From NCBI GenBank assembly GCA_049975505.1, contig JBNGCY010000011.1, positions 1-39,697 on the forward strand: a stretch of DNA of 39,697 nucleotides, in the 5' to 3' direction. Below the pieces are notes generated by a model. It was not told the origin of the DNA and did not search any database. It was given only the letters and a program-made list of their open reading frames with translations. The stretch comes from JAIVHC01 sp049975505. GTDB taxonomy: Bacteria; Desulfobacterota; Desulfuromonadia; Desulfuromonadales; Desulfuromonadaceae. A program made the position numbers and the translations under genes. Within the stretch, counting starts at the first letter, position 1, and every line of letters starts with the position of its first letter. Below, one piece after another: positions 23,755 through 32,598 of the stretch.

Positions 23755-24639
23755 ATGGATCTCAAAAACTATCTGGAACAGCAGCGCAAGCACATCGAAA
23801 CAACCCTGGAAGAAGTTCTGCCCCCGAAACAGGGATTCACTGCAACCCTGGTTGAAGCCATGCGCTATTCACTCTTTGCGGGGGGGAAACGCCTGCGCCC
23901 CATCCTGGTTCTTGCCGCCTGCGAGGCTGTTGGCGGAAAGAGTGAACAAGCCCTGTTGCCTGCATGCGCGATGGAGATGATCCACACCTATTCTCTTATC
24001 CACGATGATCTGCCCGCCATGGATGATGACAATTTCAGACGCGGAGTTCCCACTAATCATAAGGTATTTGGCGAAGCAAGTGCCATTCTCGCCGGGGATG
24101 CGCTTCTGACCGAGGCTTTTGTACTTCTCTCCAGGCCATCAAGTGGGATCAGCCCCGCGACACAGATCAGGCTCGTGAATATTGCTGCGAATGCCGCTGG
24201 CCGCGATGGCATGGTGGGAGGACAGGTCGTAGATATGGAAGCTGAAGGACAAAAGCATTCCATTGAGACTGTTGATTTCATCCATAAGCATAAAACCGGA
24301 GCTCTTATCCTCGCATCTCTGCAGATGGGCGCGATTGTCGGCGGAGCCACGGATCAGCAACTGCGTCAGATTGAAACTTTCGGACAGAATGCAGGGCTGG
24401 CGTTTCAGATTGCCGATGACCTGTTGGACATTGAATCAACCTGCGAGCAACTGGGCAAAGACGTAGGCAGTGATGCCGAACGAGGTAAAGCGACTTACCC
24501 CGGGGTGGCAGGGGTGGAACAGGCCCGGAACCGGGCTTCGGAACTCCACACCATTGCCATTGAAGCACTGGCGGACTTTCCGGCAGCGGCAGAGCCGTTG
24601 CGGCAGATTTCGGCATATATTATCAATCGAAATAAATAA
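23755..24639 (+). CDS. ispA: Farnesyl diphosphate synthase (short-chain polyprenyl synthase)
   Basis: This enzyme condenses dimethylallyl diphosphate with isopentenyl diphosphate, giving C15 (possibly C20) chains for quinone and undecaprenyl synthesis. The first aspartate-rich motif is HDDLPAMDDDNFRRG (about 83-97) and the second is FQIADDLLDIE. GGKRLRP (43-49) and GQVVDME are also conserved. The two-residue insert in the first motif (DDLPAMDD) marks the bacterial FPP/GGPP type. Its 294 residues fit. It precedes dxs by 32 bp, linking precursor supply and chain elongation. Confidence 0.94.
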   Translation: MDLKNYLEQQRKHIETTLEEVLPPKQGFTATLVEAMRYSLFAGGKRLRPILVLAACEAVGGKSEQALLPACAMEMIHTYSLIHDDLPAMDDDNFRRGVPTNHKVFGEASAILAGDALLTEAFVLLSRPSSGISPATQIRLVNIAANAAGRDGMVGGQVVDMEAEGQKHSIETVDFIHKHKTGALILASLQMGAIVGGATDQQLRQIETFGQNAGLAFQIADDLLDIESTCEQLGKDVGSDAERGKATYPGVAGVEQARNRASELHTIAIEALADFPAAAEPLRQISAYIINRNK

Positions 24640-24671
24640 GGCATGAGGCCGGCTTGTCGGCATGAATAGCA

Positions 24672-26579
24672 ATGACAGATATTTTATCCACTATAGATTC
24701 ACCCGATGATCTGAAACAGCTCACCATTCCCGAACTCGAACTGGTAGCAGCACAGCTGCGTCAGACTATCATCGACACCGTTTCCTGCACCGGCGGACAC
24801 CTCGCGAGCTCTCTGGGCACAGTCGAGCTCAGTGTGGCGCTGCACTATGTCCTCAATTCACCCGCGGATAAAATAATCTGGGATGTAGGCCATCAGGCGT
24901 ACGCGCACAAGCTCCTTACCGGGCGCAGAGAGCGCTTTCCCACGCTGCGCCAATTGCATGGCATCAGCGGCTTTCCCAAGCGCAGCGAAAGCCCGCACGA
25001 CTGTTTTGACGTGGGCCACTCCAGCACTTCCATCTCTGCGGCTACCGGGATGGCCATTTCCCGCGATGCACAGCACAAGAATCATAAGATCGTCGCGATT
25101 ATCGGAGATGGCTCCCTCACTGCCGGACTGGCGTTTGAAGCACTCAATCATGCAGGACATCTGGATAAAAACATGATCATTATCCTCAACGATAATGAGA
25201 TGTCCATCTCCAACAATGTCGGGGCGCTATCGTCGTTTTTAAGCCGTAAAATGACCTCACGCCTGTTCGTGCGCTTTAAACGCGAAACCGAGAATTTTCT
25301 CAACAGCGTCCCCCATTTCGGCAAGGATCTCCTCCAACTGGCCAAACGCACCGAAGACTCCTTTAAAGCGTTTGTAACCCCGGGGATGCTGTTTGAAGCC
25401 TTCGGGATTGACTATGTAGGTCCAATTGACGGACATCAGCTCGAAGAGGTCATAGAAACCCTGCAGCATGTCAAGGATCTGCAGGGACCGGTGCTGGTGC
25501 ATGTGATCACCAAAAAGGGACGTGGCTTCGCACCCGCAGAAGATAACCCGGCGCAATATCACGGAGTCGGCGTCTTTGATAAGGAAACCGGCAAGGTCCG
25601 TGTCAATGGCGGGAGTTCCCCCAGCTTCACGAGCATTTTCGGCGACTATCTGTGCGAGATAGCCCGACACGACAAACGCATAACCGCTATAACCGCAGCC
25701 ATGAGCTCAGGTACCGGACTCAACAAATTTGCGAAACTCTATCCCGAGCGCTTTTTTGATGTCGGCATAGCAGAACAGCACGCGGTCACCTGCGCTGCCG
25801 GTATGGCCGCGGAGGGGCTGCGCCCGGTGGTGGCTATTTACTCCACCTTCATGCAGCGTGCCTATGACAGTGTACTCCACGATGTATGCATGCAGGATCT
25901 GCCGGTTACCTTCGCCCTTGACCGCGGTGGTCTGGTCGGGGCTGACGGCCCCACACATCATGGAGTTTTTGATTTCAGCTACATGCGCCACATCCCCAAC
26001 CTCACCATGGTTGCTCCACGCGATGAAATCGAACTTAAACGCGCAATGCTCAGTGCGGCAAACAGCACCGGGCCGTATGCCTATCGCTACCCGCGCGGTT
26101 CCGGACGAGGGCTCACATCCTGCAATGGCATAACTCCTCTGGCTCCGGGATGTGCTGAAATCATGCGCCAAGGCACTGATGCAACTATCATCGCTCTGGG
26201 TCCATGTGTGTATACAGCGCTTGAGGCGGCAGAAGCACTTGCAACAGAGGGATATGAGATCGGTGTTGTGGATGCACGCTTTTTGAAACCACTGGATGAA
26301 AAGACCATCACCACCTGCGCACAGCAGAGCGGCGCGATTATCACCCTGGAGGAAAATGTGCTCGCCGGGGGGTTTGGAAGTGCTGTAATGGAGGTGTTGG
26401 AACAGTACGATATCGTGGGTCCGATAAAGCGGATCGGCCTGCCGGACGCGTTTATTGAACAGGGAAGCCAGGAAGAGCTGCGTCGGATTTACGCTCTCGA
26501 TCGTAAGGGGGTCACAGACACAGTCCGTGCTTTTTTAACCAGTACAGGAGTGCATGCCCGGAGCGGAAATGCAAAATGA
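24672..26579 (+). CDS. dxs: 1-deoxy-D-xylulose-5-phosphate synthase
   Basis: A thiamine-diphosphate enzyme that joins pyruvate and glyceraldehyde 3-phosphate, the first step of the MEP isoprenoid pathway. The N-terminal part shows HLASSLGTVELSVALHY, WDVGHQAYAHKLLTGR and the ThDP/Mg motif GDGSLTAGLAFEALNHAG with NDNEMSIS. The pyrimidine-binding domain has the catalytic glutamate in FDVGIAEQHAVT and DRGGLVGADGPTHHG. The transketolase C domain is complete. Its 635 residues are normal. The last bases overlap the start of the HDOD gene. Confidence 0.97.
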   Translation: MTDILSTIDSPDDLKQLTIPELELVAAQLRQTIIDTVSCTGGHLASSLGTVELSVALHYVLNSPADKIIWDVGHQAYAHKLLTGRRERFPTLRQLHGISGFPKRSESPHDCFDVGHSSTSISAATGMAISRDAQHKNHKIVAIIGDGSLTAGLAFEALNHAGHLDKNMIIILNDNEMSISNNVGALSSFLSRKMTSRLFVRFKRETENFLNSVPHFGKDLLQLAKRTEDSFKAFVTPGMLFEAFGIDYVGPIDGHQLEEVIETLQHVKDLQGPVLVHVITKKGRGFAPAEDNPAQYHGVGVFDKETGKVRVNGGSSPSFTSIFGDYLCEIARHDKRITAITAAMSSGTGLNKFAKLYPERFFDVGIAEQHAVTCAAGMAAEGLRPVVAIYSTFMQRAYDSVLHDVCMQDLPVTFALDRGGLVGADGPTHHGVFDFSYMRHIPNLTMVAPRDEIELKRAMLSAANSTGPYAYRYPRGSGRGLTSCNGITPLAPGCAEIMRQGTDATIIALGPCVYTALEAAEALATEGYEIGVVDARFLKPLDEKTITTCAQQSGAIITLEENVLAGGFGSAVMEVLEQYDIVGPIKRIGLPDAFIEQGSQEELRRIYALDRKGVTDTVRAFLTSTGVHARSGNAK

Positions 26580-27411
26580 GAATATAAACACTATCCGCAC
26601 GGTAAAACAGCTTACCCCGCATTCAGGGATGTCTCTGGAAATTATCCGCGTTGTTGCTGATGACCACGTTGACATGACCGACATGGTGGCGGTAATCAAT
26701 AAAACTCCTGCCATAACCGCGCGTCTGCTGCGCTGTGCCAACTCCGCCTACTACGGCCAGCGCGGCCAGATAGCCACCGTGCGTGAGGCCATTATCCGGG
26801 TTCTGGGCTTGAGCATAACCCGCGGACTAACCCTTGCCATGGCTCTGAGCAGTGACTTCGAAACCGACAAGGTGCGCAATTTTGACGAGCGGCGCTATTG
26901 GTTCAACGCGGTAACCACAGCCAATATTGCGCAAGGCCTGTCTCACTACATTCAGCACGATGACAAACCCGCCCCGGCGACCGCATATACAGCCGGGTTG
27001 ATCTACAACATCGGCATTCAGGCCCTGGTTCACTGTTTCCCGGAGATTATGGACAGGATTTTTGCGCAGCCGGCTGAATCGTTAAAGGAACAAATCCGCG
27101 CCGAGCTCGGGCTTGACCACCATGAGGCTTCAGCCATGCTTGCCCGAAACTGGAATCTGCCTGAAGTACTCTGTCGCGCCATGGGAGCGGGACCAGAACA
27201 TGCGCGTGAACCCTCAGGACGTCTTGTGTCCCTGGCGGCCGTGCTTTCCGATCAGGTTTTTATCCATGCCAACCTTGATATAAGATCCATTGAGATAGAC
27301 ACCGATCTTGTTGAGACCACTCATGTTGAAAAAGTGATGGCAAATATCCTGACTCAACGGGAAAACCTCTTCGACATGGCCACCCTTATAACATGCACCA
27401 AAAATGCATGA
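26569..27411 (+). CDS. HDOD-domain protein (overlaps dxs)
   Basis: A 280-residue single HDOD domain protein. The typical core is visible: MTDMVAVINKTPAITARLLRCANSAYYG, REAIIRVLGL and ALVHCFPEI. The domain resembles HD hydrolases but lacks a full set of metal ligands, and members act in signalling and stress regulation with unknown chemistry. ATG 26554 is possible, but ATG 26569 has CGGAG at good distance; either way it overlaps the dxs end, so translation is probably coupled. The link to isoprenoid synthesis may be only positional. It converges on fbp with 45 bp between and no clear terminator. Confidence 0.85.
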   Translation: MQNENINTIRTVKQLTPHSGMSLEIIRVVADDHVDMTDMVAVINKTPAITARLLRCANSAYYGQRGQIATVREAIIRVLGLSITRGLTLAMALSSDFETDKVRNFDERRYWFNAVTTANIAQGLSHYIQHDDKPAPATAYTAGLIYNIGIQALVHCFPEIMDRIFAQPAESLKEQIRAELGLDHHEASAMLARNWNLPEVLCRAMGAGPEHAREPSGRLVSLAAVLSDQVFIHANLDIRSIEIDTDLVETTHVEKVMANILTQRENLFDMATLITCTKNA

Positions 27412-27456
27412 CATCATATTTAATGATTCAGCGCCAGACTCCTGCTGCTAAACTTT

Positions 27457-28401
27457 CTATTTCTCAGCGGCAATATACTCTTGGCCGAGTAAAACTTCCT
27501 TTTTACTCCCAATAAAAACCGGTGCACATGTATCAATGGCCTGAGGTTCAATATCCAGAATTGGCCTTCTGCCATCAGAAGCAGCCCCCCCGGCCTGCTC
27601 CACCAGAAATGCCATCGGATTCAACTCGTACAGCAGACGCAGCTTACCCTCTGGTTTACCCTTCAGGTGCGGATACATGAACACGCCGTTGCCCTTCACC
27701 AGAATCTGATTGATATCCGGAACAAATCCACCGCTGTATCGCAGTTTACATCCGTTTTCCTCCAGATGACGCACAAAACGCTCCGTTCCCTCTGTATACA
27801 GATTCCTCTGTCCCCCGGGCGAGTAAATCGTCGCATCGCCGTCGATGGTAACATTTTCCTGCACCAGGGTGTATTCCATGAGCTGGTTCATGGCAAATTC
27901 ATGAACTCCATCACCGGTAGAGTACATCAAAGTGGTCCTGGGTCCGTACAGAATATACATTGCAGCAACCTGATCGCGGCCCTTTCCCAGAAGAGCATCT
28001 CCTTTGCAGATTGAAACAATGGTACCAATGGCGAGATTCACATCCACCAGGGAGGAACCGTCGAGGGGATCGTATGCCACCGAGTAGTTCAGGGAATGCT
28101 CAGGCTCAAAAGAGACAATCTTATCCTGTTCTTCTGAAACCACACTGGAGACAACCTCTGAAAATTTAAGACGCTTCTCCAGAATTCGATCAGCGAGCAC
28201 ATCAAGAGCCAGTTGCTTTTCGCCATACAGATTCGAGGTTCCCGCAACCCCGAGATCACCGGTACGGATAGAATTAATTATATATTTAGACGCTTCGGCA
28301 ATTTCGCAAATCAGCCGCGTCAGGTTGCGTTCCACCCCTTTTTGGCGCAGGTGGCGGCGCAGATCAATCTGAAACTTCGTGGAACCACGTTCATCTGACA
28401 T
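27457..28401 (-). CDS. fbp: Fructose-1,6-bisphosphatase, class I
   Basis: This gluconeogenic enzyme hydrolyses fructose 1,6-bisphosphate to fructose 6-phosphate. Class I motifs are present: VSEEQDKIV, the metal site YDPLDGSSLVDVNLAIGTI, GPRTTLMYSTGDGVHEF, and the substrate site KLRYSGGFVPDINQIL with KLRLLYELNPMAFLVEQAGG near the end. Its 314 residues are slightly shorter than the E. coli enzyme. AGGAGA sits upstream of ATG 28401. The 167 bp before cysZ contain no gene. Confidence 0.96.
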   Translation of the reverse strand: MSDERGSTKFQIDLRRHLRQKGVERNLTRLICEIAEASKYIINSIRTGDLGVAGTSNLYGEKQLALDVLADRILEKRLKFSEVVSSVVSEEQDKIVSFEPEHSLNYSVAYDPLDGSSLVDVNLAIGTIVSICKGDALLGKGRDQVAAMYILYGPRTTLMYSTGDGVHEFAMNQLMEYTLVQENVTIDGDATIYSPGGQRNLYTEGTERFVRHLEENGCKLRYSGGFVPDINQILVKGNGVFMYPHLKGKPEGKLRLLYELNPMAFLVEQAGGAASDGRRPILDIEPQAIDTCAPVFIGSKKEVLLGQEYIAAEK

Positions 28402-28568
28402 AGGTATCTCCTGATAGAGGATAATTTATTCAACGATAAGGAAATTAAAACAACATTAGCAATCATTCACCACTGCTGCCGATATGGCTTGTGGTACCCA
28501 TGGCCTTATTGAACCTGTTACCAATATTATTCCAAATCTGAGATTCACGAACGCACAGATTCTTTTAT

Positions 28569-29339
28569 TTAATGTTTATTTTCGCCCTGATGCAACAGCG
28601 TCTCATCCATATGGTTTACACAAAAATGTGTCGCGGCTACTACCGCCAGTGGGATGGTGAGAAACTGTATCAACGGCAGCATCAGGGTGAGCATCACCGC
28701 TATCCCGAATCCGAGAGACTGTGAGCGATGTGCGCGGATAAAAGTACGCTGTTGTTTAAAACCTATGTGCTTTCGAGAACATACAAAACCGGTATACTCG
28801 ACCACCAGAAAATAAAGGGTAAGAAGAACTGAGCATATCCCGAATGCGGGCGGCCCGACCACGGGTATAAAGCCGATAAGCAAAAGCAGCAGCATAACGC
28901 CAAGAAAAATACTCAGCTTCCTGATCTCATCACTTAAACTGCGCCCCGCATCCTTTAACATCAGACGGATAGAAAACGGTTCATCCTCCATGCTCCCACG
29001 CAGAAGATATTCGGTTTTTTCCGAAAGAATATCATTGAATGGTGCGGCAATAAGATTACCCACAGCAGTAAATGTGAAAAAGCCTATCACCAGCATCAGC
29101 GCAAATGCCAGGGCCTGAACAATCCATTCCAGTGCCTTCCACCACCAGGCATCACCATATACCAGATATGTATCCACAAGATGGGAAAGATATTCGCTGC
29201 CAAAATACAGTATGGCACTGAATACAACGACATTGATAATCAAGGGAGCTATGGCGTAACGCAAGAGTCCGGGGTTGCGATAGATAAATATCCATGCACG
29301 TATAATAGCGAACAATCCGTCTGAAAAAGCCTTGATCAT
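28569..29339 (-). CDS. CysZ / EI24-family inner-membrane protein
   Basis: A 256-residue protein of the CysZ-like family (PF07264). It starts MIKAFSDGLFAIIRAWIFIY and has four or more hydrophobic segments, including IAPLIINVVVFSAILYFG, ALAFALMLVIGFFTFTAVG with the conserved LIAAPFNDILSE after it, and LSIFLGVMLLLLLIGFIPVV. The family includes the E. coli sulfate uptake channel CysZ. Here no cys gene is adjacent, so sulfate transport is a family-level guess. The frame is open to 29414, but ATG 29339 with GAGAGATG upstream gives the family's N-terminus. A near-consensus promoter lies at 29401-29430. Confidence 0.83.
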   Translation of the reverse strand: MIKAFSDGLFAIIRAWIFIYRNPGLLRYAIAPLIINVVVFSAILYFGSEYLSHLVDTYLVYGDAWWWKALEWIVQALAFALMLVIGFFTFTAVGNLIAAPFNDILSEKTEYLLRGSMEDEPFSIRLMLKDAGRSLSDEIRKLSIFLGVMLLLLLIGFIPVVGPPAFGICSVLLTLYFLVVEYTGFVCSRKHIGFKQQRTFIRAHRSQSLGFGIAVMLTLMLPLIQFLTIPLAVVAATHFCVNHMDETLLHQGENKH

Positions 29340-29400
29340 GTCATCTCTCTTGATTCGAATTATCCCTGTGCTACATTTTCTGCACCGGCACAATTTATAA

Positions 29401-29430
29401 TTATACCACACCATTTAAATAAAACTCAAT
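29401..29430 (-). promoter_or_regulatory. Near-consensus sigma-70 promoter of the cysZ-like gene
   Basis: On the minus strand TTGAGT (29425-29430), an 18-base spacer, and a perfect TATAAT (29401-29406). Transcription would start near 29394, about 55 bases before the ATG at 29339. Confidence 0.75.
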
Positions 29431-29585
29431 ATACGCATCTAGCTAAAATGAAAGAAGGTTTTTTATGCCTTGCCTCTTTTTCTTCCTTGCCAGGATAAAA
29501 CAAGTTTTCTATACTCAGTGTCAGGAAAATTAGCTCTCTGCCCGGTTCGTGTATTCTGAATGTCCACGCGGAATAAGTAGTGATC

Positions 29586-29658
29586 GGGGTTTTTTCCAGT
29601 AATACTGTGTGCCAGCCCTTCTTGCAAAGGGACGCCTGATGTATTAACAAAAAACCCC
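29586..29658. repeat. Long interrupted inverted repeat, 73 bp
   Basis: GGGGTTTTTT (29586-29595) pairs perfectly with AAAAAACCCC (29649-29658). Inside it TAATAC pairs with GTATTA (29641-29646), and CCCTT pairs with AAGGG around a six-base loop. The whole element can form one extended hairpin. It lies inside a doubtful minus-strand frame (29463-29660). Read in either direction it could act as a terminator-like or mobile-element-like end. Confidence 0.6.
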
Positions 29659-29664
29659 ACCTGG

Positions 29665-29685
29665 TAGTCTCTCGTAGTGAGACTA
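29665..29685. repeat. Small perfect inverted repeat
   Basis: TAGTCTC (29665-29671) and GAGACTA (29679-29685) form a seven-base-pair stem with a seven-base loop, seven bases after the 73-bp repeat. Confidence 0.5.
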
Positions 29686-29724
29686 AAGATTCACGGCTGG
29701 CGTGGAGAGCTTCTCTGTGCAGGC

Positions 29725-29755
29725 AAAAGGCATCAGATAATCCCTGATGCCTTTT
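29725..29755. terminator. Strong 12-bp hairpin, possible bidirectional terminator
   Basis: AAAAGGCATCAG (29725-29736) and CTGATGCCTTTT (29744-29755) form a perfect 12-bp stem with a seven-base loop. T runs inside both arm ends allow intrinsic termination in either direction. It divides the 650-bp interval between the cysZ-like gene and the TraB gene. Confidence 0.65.
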
Positions 29756-29801
29756 GTTGTATTGTAACTATTCACCGGAACTTAAAACAGCCTCAGGTGC
29801 T

Positions 29802-29914
29802 AGAGCCATGGTTCCCAGTGGAAGGGTGTAGTGGCTTCCGGATAGAGCCTGTCAAGCCTCAGGACGACCACTGTTCAGAATGTGGGCGTCTCTGGAACCG
29901 GGAGTTATGGCTCT
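29802..29914. ncRNA. Candidate multibranched structured RNA
   Basis: Two distant segments are complementary in two blocks: AGAGCCAT (29802-29809) with ATGGCTCT (29907-29914), and GGTTCC plus AG (29810-29818) with CTGGAACC (29892-29899). A seven-base bulge sits on the 3' side. Between them three local hairpins fit: GGAAG/CTTCC, CCTG/CAGG and CCAC/GTGG. This closed multi-helix layout is typical of a structured RNA, but I cannot match it to tmRNA, RNase P, SRP, 6S or a known riboswitch. Strand is undetermined. On the plus strand it would lie 150 bases upstream of the TraB-family gene. Confidence 0.35.
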
Positions 29915-30064
29915 TCACACCTATGCGGTGGATAGCAACGTTGTATTTTTATTCCGCAGACACAGTGTCAAGCACCGCGGTTTTGCTCCAGGGGATAAAA
30001 TTATACCCCCCGGCAACCACATAACCGCCCCTCTTACAAACCGCAATAAAGGCCTATTATCTCC

Positions 30065-31246
30065 ATGACCCAGGAACAATCCAGCTCGGAGCAGGATCTG
30101 CATCGATTACATATAAACGGACGTGAAATTGTAGTGGTTGGTACCGCACATATCTCCAGAGCATCAGTGGATATGGTTACGCGCACGATTGAAACCGAAC
30201 AACCGCAGAGCGTATGCGTGGAGCTGGATGAACAGCGTTATCGCCATCTTACAGAAAAAAACCGCTGGGAGAACCTCAACATTATCCAGGTGATTAAACA
30301 GGGCCAGATCCCCTTTCTGATGGCGAACCTGGCTTTATCATCTTTTCAGAAGCGCATGGGTCTGCAAACCGGAGTTAAACCCGGAGAAGAACTTGCAGCC
30401 GCGGCACAAAAGGCTACCGAGCACAATATGCAACTTATTCTCGCGGATAGAAGCATCCGCATCACTTTGTTGCGGGCCTGGCGCAAAACCGGATTTCTGC
30501 GCAAGATGCAGCTTGTATCCACCATGTTTGCAGGTCTGTTCGAAAAACAGGAACTCGATGAAGAAGAGCTGAAACGCATCCGCCAGACAGACACTCTTTC
30601 CGCCATGCTCGAAGAGATGGCTGAGTTTTTACCTCAGGCAAAGATAACCCTGGTGGACGAACGTGATCGCTGGATGGCGCATCACATTGCCGCCGCTCCG
30701 GGGGACAAAGTGGTGGCCATCGTAGGCGCAGCTCATGTCCCCGGAATTCTCAGATATCTTCAATCTGACACCCCCATTGACATCAGCGACCTGGATATCA
30801 TCCCGGAAAAACCCGGATATTCCAAAATCATCCCCTGGCTTATTCCGGCTATTGTAGTGGCATTGTTTATCGGAGGATTTTTTTTCTCTGACAGGTCCCA
30901 GTTGTATAACGCTGCCACGGCCTGGATTCTGGCCAACGGTATTCTTTCCGCCGCAGGGACAGCCCTGGCTTTTGCCCATCCTCTGACAATTATCTCCGCA
31001 TTTATCGCCGCCCCCCTGACCTCTCTCAACCCGACGATCGGGGCCGGCTTCGTCACCGCCCTGGTGCAGGCCTACTGCGCGCCTCCTACTGTAGCCGACA
31101 TGGAGAAAGTTGCTGATGACGTCGTCAAACTGCGCGGATGGTGGCACAATCGCATGACCAGGATCATCCTGGTATTTTTCTTTTCATCTCTTGGTTCTAC
31201 CTTGGGAACCTTTGTGGCGTTTGGCTGGCTAAAGGAATTGTTCTGA
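30065..31246 (+). CDS. TraB/PrgY-family membrane protein
   Basis: A 393-residue protein with a cytoplasmic or extracytoplasmic TraB domain (about 15-235) followed by four to five membrane helices. Conserved pieces are VVVGTAHISRASVD (23-36), SVCVELDEQRYRHL (about 49-62), LILADRSIRITLLRAW, and VVAIVGAAHVPGI (about 218-230), matching the paired GTAH / GxxH motifs of the TraB/Tiki superfamily. PrgY lowers pheromone activity in Enterococcus and animal Tiki proteins are proteases, so a metal-dependent peptidase-like role is possible but unproven. Start ATG 30065 has a weak ribosome binding site. It converges on pgsA with four bases between stops. Confidence 0.85.
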   Translation: MTQEQSSSEQDLHRLHINGREIVVVGTAHISRASVDMVTRTIETEQPQSVCVELDEQRYRHLTEKNRWENLNIIQVIKQGQIPFLMANLALSSFQKRMGLQTGVKPGEELAAAAQKATEHNMQLILADRSIRITLLRAWRKTGFLRKMQLVSTMFAGLFEKQELDEEELKRIRQTDTLSAMLEEMAEFLPQAKITLVDERDRWMAHHIAAAPGDKVVAIVGAAHVPGILRYLQSDTPIDISDLDIIPEKPGYSKIIPWLIPAIVVALFIGGFFFSDRSQLYNAATAWILANGILSAAGTALAFAHPLTIISAFIAAPLTSLNPTIGAGFVTALVQAYCAPPTVADMEKVADDVVKLRGWWHNRMTRIILVFFFSSLGSTLGTFVAFGWLKELF

Positions 31247-31250
31247 TCTG

Positions 31251-31835
31251 TCAGCCTCGCAGAACCCGAAAAAATTTGGTCAGATAATCCCACCCCGACC
31301 ACAGCGTCAGGAATAACGCTATATAGAAAAACAACGTGCCCACGGTGTGGAAGTCGGCACAAAGCAGTGAAATTTCCATGCCAAAAAACCAGCAATACTC
31401 ATAGTGGAGTAACAATGCGATGATAGCCACCATCTGAAAGATGGTTTTGTATTTTCCCAGGTTACTTGCCGCAATTACAATACCTTCTGATGAAGCTACA
31501 GAGCGCAACCCGGTAACCACAACCTCGCGGGCGATGAGAAGAAATACCGCCCATGCGGGAACGCGGTCAAGCGGTATCATCATAATGAGCGCAGCCATCA
31601 CAATCAGCTTATCTGCGAGCGGATCGAGAAACTTCCCCATAACGGTCACCAGATCAAGGCGTCGCGCCAGATATCCGTCAAGCCAGTCGGTGATACTTGC
31701 CACAGAAAAAACAAACGCTGCTGCCAGACTCATGGCGGGCGTATCCCTGAGCAGGATCACAACCAGAATCGGAATGCAGGCGATGCGGGCGAAGGTAAGT
31801 ATGTTTGGAAGGTTGAAAGGCCCATTATTCAGCAT
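31251..31835 (-). CDS. pgsA: CDP-diacylglycerol-glycerol-3-phosphate 3-phosphatidyltransferase
   Basis: PgsA makes phosphatidylglycerol phosphate in the inner membrane. The CDP-alcohol transferase motif DGxxAR(x8)GxxxDxxxD is exact in DWLDGYLARRLDLVTVMGKF followed by LDPLADK. The N-terminus NLPNILTFARI and VAREVVVTGLR-like segment (IAREVVVTGLRSVA) are typical of PgsA rather than Pss. It has 194 residues and about five hydrophobic segments. It starts five bases after the lytic transglycosylase stop, with GAGAGA upstream, so the two are cotranscribed. Confidence 0.95.
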   Translation of the reverse strand: MLNNGPFNLPNILTFARIACIPILVVILLRDTPAMSLAAAFVFSVASITDWLDGYLARRLDLVTVMGKFLDPLADKLIVMAALIMMIPLDRVPAWAVFLLIAREVVVTGLRSVASSEGIVIAASNLGKYKTIFQMVAIIALLLHYEYCWFFGMEISLLCADFHTVGTLFFYIALFLTLWSGWDYLTKFFRVLRG

Positions 31836-31840
31836 ATTTA

Positions 31841-32455
31841 CTATCTCTCTTGTGTAACAGTACGATATTGGTTGAAATACTTTTTTACATTTTCCAGATA
31901 TGTTCTGGTTTCGGCATAGGGCGGTACCCCTCCGTATTTCTCCACTATTGCCGGCCCGGCATTGTAGGCCGCAAGGGCCAGATCGAGATCACCGTCAAAG
32001 CGTTCAAACATCCGGCGCAGATAGAGACTCCCCGCAGCGATGTTCTGCGAGGGATCATACAGATCATAAATCTCCATTTCCAGCGCCGTAGCCGGCATAA
32101 CCTGCATCAGCCCTCTTGCACCGGCACTGGACACACTGCGGGGGTTAAAGTTGCTTTCTGCTTTGACTACAGCCTTCACCAGTGCGGGATCAAGGGAGTA
32201 CTTTCTGGCGTAATGCTCTACAAGCTCATGAACAGACGCATTTTCAAGGACAGTGTCGGAAGGTTCTGAAGCGTAAAAAGTGAACCTGCTCTCAACCGGT
32301 ACATTGGAAAAGTGAACCTTTCCGCCCTCATCCACGTACCTGTACACTGCTCCCGTTGCCAATAACGCATGCAGGCACATCAATATAAAAGCCGTTATGC
32401 TTACCAGATATTTTACCCAACCCCTGCCGTAAAGCATTAATATGCCACCACACAT
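31841..32455 (-). CDS. Lytic transglycosylase, SLT domain
   Basis: A periplasmic murein-cleaving enzyme. After an N-terminal membrane segment or signal peptide (LVSITAFILMCLHALLATG) comes a short domain AVYRYVDEGGKVHFSNVP (DUF4124-like). The Slt domain has its catalytic glutamate in VVKAESNFNPRSVSSAGARG, followed by GLMQVMPATA, NIAAGSLYLRRM and LALAAYNAGP. The frame is open to 32554. ATG 32455 has GAGAGA at proper spacing and gives 204 residues; ATG 32437 is an alternative. It shares a divergent upstream region with nadB. Confidence 0.9.
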   Translation of the reverse strand: MCGGILMLYGRGWVKYLVSITAFILMCLHALLATGAVYRYVDEGGKVHFSNVPVESRFTFYASEPSDTVLENASVHELVEHYARKYSLDPALVKAVVKAESNFNPRSVSSAGARGLMQVMPATALEMEIYDLYDPSQNIAAGSLYLRRMFERFDGDLDLALAAYNAGPAIVEKYGGVPPYAETRTYLENVKKYFNQYRTVTQER

Positions 32456-32511
32456 TGTTCTCTCTGATGTTGACCCGGTATTGGTTACATAATACACATA
32501 TATCAAACAAC

Positions 32512-32539
32512 TTGACAGAATTTTACCCAGTGCAATAAT
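32512..32539 (+). promoter_or_regulatory. Promoter of the nadB group
   Basis: A perfect TTGACA (32512-32517), a 16-base spacer, and AATAAT (32534-32539). RNA would start near 32546, which argues that nadB begins at ATG 32599 with a leader of about 50 bases. Confidence 0.6.
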
Positions 32540-32598
32540 GCCGGTGAAGTTCATTCATGCATCAACCTTTACTTATGCCCTACGATTGGAATCATGTA

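Noticed and set aside
29463..29660. A 65-codon minus-strand frame (GTG start) downstream of the hairpin tract
   Set aside because: It overlaps a 73-bp inverted repeat, has only a weak ribosome binding site and matches no family I know. It is possible but not supported; a second overlapping frame (29426-29650) is equally weak.
29677..30068. Two overlapping plus-strand frames, one with a CSECG segment
   Set aside because: A single CxxC without a second pair, no good start site, and overlap with the candidate structured RNA make coding unlikely.
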